Origin: Actinomycetota bacterium | Lineage (GTDB): Bacteria > Actinomycetota > Acidimicrobiia > Acidimicrobiales > Microtrichaceae | Reading direction: 5' to 3' | Length of the DNA stretch: 9,003 nt | NCBI GenBank assembly: GCA_018268735.1 | Contig: JAFDWA010000748.1 | Coordinates: forward strand, 1 to 9,003 | Shown here: positions 5,205 through 9,003 of the stretch, piece by piece | Layout of the letters: each line of letters opens with the position of its first letter | How positions within the stretch are numbered: the stretch's first letter is position 1 | Translations under genes and position numbers: made by a program | Notes under the pieces: model-generated | Database searches by the model: none | What the model was told of the DNA's origin: nothing | The model's input: the letters and a program-made list of their open reading frames with translations, nothing else

Positions 5205-7775
5205 GTGGCACTCGACCAGGACGTCGTGAGCGAGGACGAGAAGATGAGCACAGGAGCAGCGATGGACACCGTCCCGGCCGGTCGGCCGGTGCAGGTGGTG
5301 GGCGACACGCCGACGGCGTCCCCGTCGAGCGGTCCGGTCGACCTGGCGGACTCGGTCACCGGGTCGCCGATGCAGGTGCGCAAGCGCGACGGCAGCCTCG
5401 AACCGGTCGATCTCAACAAGATCGTCCGAGCGGTGGCGCGTTGCGCTGCAGGCCTCGACCATGTCGACCCGATGCGCGTCGCCACCCGAACGATCTCGGG
5501 TCTCGTCGACGGGGCGAGCACCGAGGAGCTCGACGAGCTGTCCATCCGGACCGCAGCAGCTCTGATCGCCGAGGAGCCGAACTACTCCCGGCTGGCCGCT
5601 CGACTGCTGGCGACCGTCATCGACAAGGAGGTCCAGAACCAGGACATCTACTCCTTCAGCCAGTCGGTCGCGATGGGCCATGCCCAGGGGATCATCAGCG
5701 ACACGACCGCCGCCATGGTGGCGACGAGCGCCCGGAAGCTGAACGACGCCGTCCTCGCCGATCGCAACTGGCTGTACGAGTTCTTCGGGCTCCGCACCGT
5801 GTACGACCGCTACCTCCTGCGCCACCCGGTGTCGCGCCGTGTCATCGAGACCCCGCAGTACTTCCTGCTGCGAGTCGCCTGCGGTCTCTCGCGCAACCCG
5901 GAGGAGGCGATCGAGTTCTACGAGCTGATCTCCAGCCTGGAGTACCTGCCGAGCTCGCCGACGCTGTTCAACTCGGGCACCGCGCACCCGCAGATGTCGA
6001 GCTGCTACCTCCTCGACTCGCCCGAGGACAACCTCGACGCGATCTACGACCGCTACCGCGACGTCGCACGCCTGTCGAAGCACGCCGGCGGCATCGGCCT
6101 CTCCTACAGCCGCATCCGCTCCCGCGGCTCGTTGATCCGCGGCACCAACGGCCTCTCCAACGGCATCGTGCCGTGGCTCAAGACCCTCGACAGCTCCGTC
6201 GCGGCGGTCAACCAGGGCGGCCGGCGAAAGGGCGCGGCGTGCGTCTACCTGGAGACCTGGCACGCCGACATCGAGGAGTTCCTGGAGCTGCGGGACAACA
6301 CCGGCGACCACGCTCGACGGACCCACAACCTCAACATCGCGAACTGGGTCCCGGACCTGTTCATGGAGCGTGTCGAGCAGGACTGGCAGTGGTCGCTGTT
6401 CGACCCGAAGAAGGTCCCGCACCTCGTGGACCTCTACGGCGACGAGTTCCGCGATGCCTACCTCCAGGCGGAGAGCGACGGGCTCTACGAGCGTCAGATC
6501 CCTGCTCGGCAGCTCTACCAGCGGATGATGCGGACGCTCGCCGAGACCGGCAACGGGTGGATGACGTTCAAGGACGCCTCCAACCTGAAGTGCAACCAGA
6601 CGGGGTCGACCCGCGCGGATGGCACCCCGAACGTCGTGCACCTGTCGAACCTGTGCACCGAGATCCTCGAGGTCACCAACCAGGCCGAGACCGCGGTGTG
6701 CAACCTCGGGTCGGTCAACCTCGGTGCGATGGTCCACCCCGGCGCCGACGGCACGCTGGCGTTCGACTTCGAGCGCCTCGCCGAGGTCGTGCGCCTCGCG
6801 GTGCCGTTCCTCGACCGGGTCGTCGACATCAACTACTACCCGACCGACGCCGCGGCCGGATCCAACTCCAAGTGGCGTCCGGTCGGACTCGGTCTCATGG
6901 GTCTGCAGGACGTGTTCTTCCAGCTCGGCCTGCCGTTCGACTCCGATGCCGCACGTGAGCTGTCGACGCGGATCTCGGAGGAGATCTACTTCAACGCGCT
7001 GACCGCGTCAGCCGAGCTGGCGGAGCAGCACGGGCCGCACGACGGCTTCGCCGGGACACGGGCGGCGAAGGGTCGACTCCAGTTCGACCTCTGGGGCGTC
7101 ACCCCGACCGACCCGGCCCGCTGGGCGTCGCTCAAGGAGCGGATCGCGCGGACGGGGCTCCGCAACTCGCTGATGATCGCGATCGCCCCCACCGCGACGA
7201 TCGCGTCGATCGCCGGGTGCTACGAGTGCATCGAGCCACAGGTGTCGAACCTGTTCAAGCGCGAGACGCTCTCGGGCGAGTTCCTGCAGGTCAACACCTA
7301 CCTGGTGCGGGACCTGCAGGCCCGGGGTCTGTGGACCGAGTCGGTCATCTCCGCGATCAAGCGCGACGAGGGCTCCGTCCAGGGGATCGACGCGATCCCC
7401 GAGGACCTGCGGGCGATCTACCGCACGGCCTGGGAGCTGCCGATGCGCGCGCTCATCGACATGGGTGCTGCACGCGGCGCCTACATCGACCAGAGCCAGT
7501 CGCTGAACCTGTTCATGGAGTCGCCGACGATCGGGAAGCTCTCCTCGATGTACGTGCACGCGTGGAAGTCCGGGTTGAAGACCCTCTACTACCTGCGCTC
7601 GCGACCGGCGACGCGGATCAACAAGACCACTACCGCCACCGCGACGACGTGGCGGACCCCCGATGGCGGACCTTCCGGCGGGGGTGAGCCGGTGCCGGCT
7701 CCGAAGTACTACACCGACGCCGAGGCGTTGGCCTGCTCCCTCGAGAACCCGGAGGCGTGCGAGGCGTGCCAGTGA
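5205..7775 (+). CDS. nrdA: Ribonucleoside-diphosphate reductase, alpha subunit (class I)
   Basis: The large subunit reduces ribonucleotides to deoxyribonucleotides using a radical supplied by NrdB. From the GTG at 5205 it has 856 residues. An N-terminal disordered stretch is followed by an ATP cone (about 56-145, MQVRKRDGSLEPVDLNKI), the site of dATP inhibition. Catalytic residues: redox Cys267 (SSCYLL) and Cys499 (AVCNLGSVNL), NLCTE at 482-486 with thiyl-radical Cys484, Glu486 and Asn482, and the radical-transfer pair Tyr795-Tyr796 (TLYYLRSRPA). The tail ends in Cys844, Cys852 and Cys855, the dithiol shuttle to thioredoxin or glutaredoxin. The Tyr pair and the adjacent NrdB show class I rather than B12-dependent class II. 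The start is uncertain: GTG 5205 has AAGGGGG 9 nt upstream and coding-like third positions after it; ATG 5244 has a weak GAGG; ATG 5262 has a perfect AGGAG 5 nt upstream. Regulation is probably by NrdR at the paired boxes. Confidence 0.97.
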   Translation: MALDQDVVSEDEKMSTGAAMDTVPAGRPVQVVGDTPTASPSSGPVDLADSVTGSPMQVRKRDGSLEPVDLNKIVRAVARCAAGLDHVDPMRVATRTISGLVDGASTEELDELSIRTAAALIAEEPNYSRLAARLLATVIDKEVQNQDIYSFSQSVAMGHAQGIISDTTAAMVATSARKLNDAVLADRNWLYEFFGLRTVYDRYLLRHPVSRRVIETPQYFLLRVACGLSRNPEEAIEFYELISSLEYLPSSPTLFNSGTAHPQMSSCYLLDSPEDNLDAIYDRYRDVARLSKHAGGIGLSYSRIRSRGSLIRGTNGLSNGIVPWLKTLDSSVAAVNQGGRRKGAACVYLETWHADIEEFLELRDNTGDHARRTHNLNIANWVPDLFMERVEQDWQWSLFDPKKVPHLVDLYGDEFRDAYLQAESDGLYERQIPARQLYQRMMRTLAETGNGWMTFKDASNLKCNQTGSTRADGTPNVVHLSNLCTEILEVTNQAETAVCNLGSVNLGAMVHPGADGTLAFDFERLAEVVRLAVPFLDRVVDINYYPTDAAAGSNSKWRPVGLGLMGLQDVFFQLGLPFDSDAARELSTRISEEIYFNALTASAELAEQHGPHDGFAGTRAAKGRLQFDLWGVTPTDPARWASLKERIARTGLRNSLMIAIAPTATIASIAGCYECIEPQVSNLFKRETLSGEFLQVNTYLVRDLQARGLWTESVISAIKRDEGSVQGIDAIPEDLRAIYRTAWELPMRALIDMGAARGAYIDQSQSLNLFMESPTIGKLSSMYVHAWKSGLKTLYYLRSRPATRINKTTTATATTWRTPDGGPSGGGEPVPAPKYYTDAEALACSLENPEACEACQ

Positions 7776-7808
7776 GCCCCACACCTCGACCGTCCGTCCC
7801 CACGCGCC

Positions 7809-7813
7809 AGGAG
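7809..7813 (+). promoter_or_regulatory. Ribosome-binding site of nrdB
   Basis: AGGAG ends 11 nt before the ATG at 7825, slightly long spacing. It fixes the nrdB start: the open frame extends back to 7663 inside nrdA, but that part has no ribosome site and overlaps nrdA coding sequence. Confidence 0.7.
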
Positions 7814-7824
7814 CTGAACCCCGC

Positions 7825-8934
7825 ATGTCACTGAACGAAGCCGTCGCATTCGACCTCTCAGCAATGCTGCCCGCTGACGGCGCCCTCACCGACGCCGTCG
7901 CCGCTCCGGCAGCCGGCGCGGCGACGGATGCCGGGCGCCTGCTCGACCCCGGGTTCCACCTGACCCTGCGGCCGATGCGCTACCCGCAGTTCTACGAGAT
8001 GTACCGCGACGCCATCCGCAACACGTGGACCGTCGAGGAGATCGACTTCTCCGACGATATCGTCGACCTCCAGCGCAAGCTGCTGCCTGCCGAGCGGCAC
8101 CTGATCAACCGCCTCGTCGCCTTCTTCGCGACCGGCGACTCGATCGTGTCGAACAACCTCGTGCTGAACCTCTACCAGCACATCAACACGCCCGAAGCCC
8201 GGATGTACCTGAGTCGGCAGCTCTACGAGGAGGCGCTCCACGTCCAGTTCTACCTGACGCTGCTCGACACCTACATCCCGGACCAGGACGAGCGGGCCCA
8301 GGCCTTCGCCGCGATCGACAACATCCCGTCGATCCGTCGGAAGGGAGAGTTCTGCTTCAAGTGGATCGACTCGATCCACGGCCTGTCGGAGCTGCGGACC
8401 CGCGAGGACCGCAAGCAGTTCCTGTTGAACCTGATCTGCTTCGCGGCGTGCATCGAGGGCCTGTTCTTCTTCGGTGCGTTCGCCTACGTCTACTTCCTGC
8501 GCTCCAAGGGACTGCTCAACGGTCTGGCGTCGGGGACCAACTGGGTGTTCCGCGACGAGTCGTGCCACATGAACTTCGCCTTCGCCGTGATCGAACAGGT
8601 CCGCCGCGAGGAGCCGGACCTCTTCGACGACGACCTCGGCGAACGGGTGCGGGAGATGATCTGCGAGGCCGTCGAGTGCGAGTACGGCTTCGCCGAGGAC
8701 CTCCTGAGCCAGGGCATCTCGGGAATGACGCTGTCGAGCATGCGGGAGTACCTGCAGTACGTCGCCGACCAGCGGTTCACGACCCTCGGGCTGCCCAAGG
8801 TCTACGGCTCGAAGAACCCGTTCGACTTCATGGAGCTCCAGGACGTGCAGGAGCTCACGAACTTCTTCGAGCGGACCGTCTCGTCGTACCAGGTGGGCGT
8901 CAAGGGCGAGGTGTCGTTCGACGAGGACTTCTGA
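7825..8934 (+). CDS. nrdB: Ribonucleoside-diphosphate reductase, beta subunit (class Ia-type radical protein)
   Basis: The small subunit holds a dimetal centre and generates the tyrosyl radical passed to NrdA. It has 369 residues from the ATG at 7825. All metal ligands are present with the same spacing as in E. coli R2: Asp105, Glu136, His139 (EEALHVQFY), Glu211 (CIEGLFFF), Glu245 and His248 (RDESCHMNF). The radical Tyr is kept at 143, which argues against the Tyr-less class Ic type. Phe215 matches E. coli Phe208 near the radical, and Trp68 lies near the Trp48 position. The C-terminal tail (SSYQVGVKGEVSFDEDF) carries Tyr355 and the acidic/aromatic end that docks on NrdA. It follows nrdA by 49 bp with no terminator seen, so the two form an operon. 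Whether the metal is Fe-Fe or Mn-containing cannot be read from the sequence; no nrdI is nearby. Confidence 0.97.
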   Translation: MSLNEAVAFDLSAMLPADGALTDAVAAPAAGAATDAGRLLDPGFHLTLRPMRYPQFYEMYRDAIRNTWTVEEIDFSDDIVDLQRKLLPAERHLINRLVAFFATGDSIVSNNLVLNLYQHINTPEARMYLSRQLYEEALHVQFYLTLLDTYIPDQDERAQAFAAIDNIPSIRRKGEFCFKWIDSIHGLSELRTREDRKQFLLNLICFAACIEGLFFFGAFAYVYFLRSKGLLNGLASGTNWVFRDESCHMNFAFAVIEQVRREEPDLFDDDLGERVREMICEAVECEYGFAEDLLSQGISGMTLSSMREYLQYVADQRFTTLGLPKVYGSKNPFDFMELQDVQELTNFFERTVSSYQVGVKGEVSFDEDF

Positions 8935-9003
8935 GATCGCCGCCCCGATGGTGTGCGACGTGCGCCCCGCCGAGGTGAGCGCTGGCAGCTCGTCGTCGCA
9001 CCC

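Noticed and set aside
4987..5229. 80-residue leader reading frame in the nrdA 5' region
   Set aside because: Its ATG lies inside the first NrdR-like box with no ribosome site, and the protein is Arg/Ser/Gly-rich without features.
4842..6737. Minus-strand extension of the Nudix frame to a 902-residue protein
   Set aside because: It runs antisense through the nrd promoter and nrdA, and resembles no protein I know; open only because of high GC.
8948..9003. Start of a new plus-strand gene after nrdB
   Set aside because: An ATG at 8948 is open to the window end, but there is no ribosome site and only 18 codons are visible; too little to support a gene.

Overview
The window reads as a stretch of housekeeping chromosome from a high-GC actinobacterium. 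GC is very high and third codon positions are almost all G or C. All six recognised genes end in TGA. The isoleucyl-tRNA synthetase is the type 2, eukaryote-like form, and the ribonucleotide reductase is a class I NrdAB pair behind a likely NrdR-controlled promoter. A lineage such as Acidimicrobiia would fit, but that is an impression from protein style and was not tested. I see no insertion sequence, phage gene, CRISPR array, tRNA or rRNA.

Layout. (1) 1-477, plus strand: the C-terminal end of a protein with a Pro-rich linker and a domain resembling bacterial PH (YokE-like) domains. (2) 507-4841, minus strand: three co-directional genes, transcribed nudix hydrolase -> 71-residue zinc-ribbon-like protein -> ileS. 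The first two are 2 bp apart; ileS follows after 109 bp. (3) 4842-5204: a divergent regulatory region with a good sigma70-type promoter facing right and two 16-bp sites resembling NrdR boxes, 32 bp apart centre to centre. (4) 5205-8934, plus strand: nrdA then nrdB, 49 bp apart, encoding the two subunits of a class Ia-type ribonucleotide reductase. The key catalytic, metal-ligand and radical residues I checked are present. The last 69 bp hold no supportable gene.

How the genes fit together: nrdAB makes deoxyribonucleotides and is probably repressed by NrdR, which is encoded elsewhere. IleS charges tRNA-Ile. The Nudix enzyme probably cleaves a nucleoside-diphosphate-linked compound of unknown identity.

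The main anomalies are these. ileS carries an in-frame amber (TAG) at codon 660, exactly where related enzymes as I remember them have Ser, while the frame on both sides stays intact and recognisable. The Nudix protein carries five tandem 15-bp repeats (TDTEQ) inside its Nudix motif. I found no convincing new multi-gene system. The amber codon is the observation most worth checking, and a base error or recent mutation is as likely an explanation as recoding.
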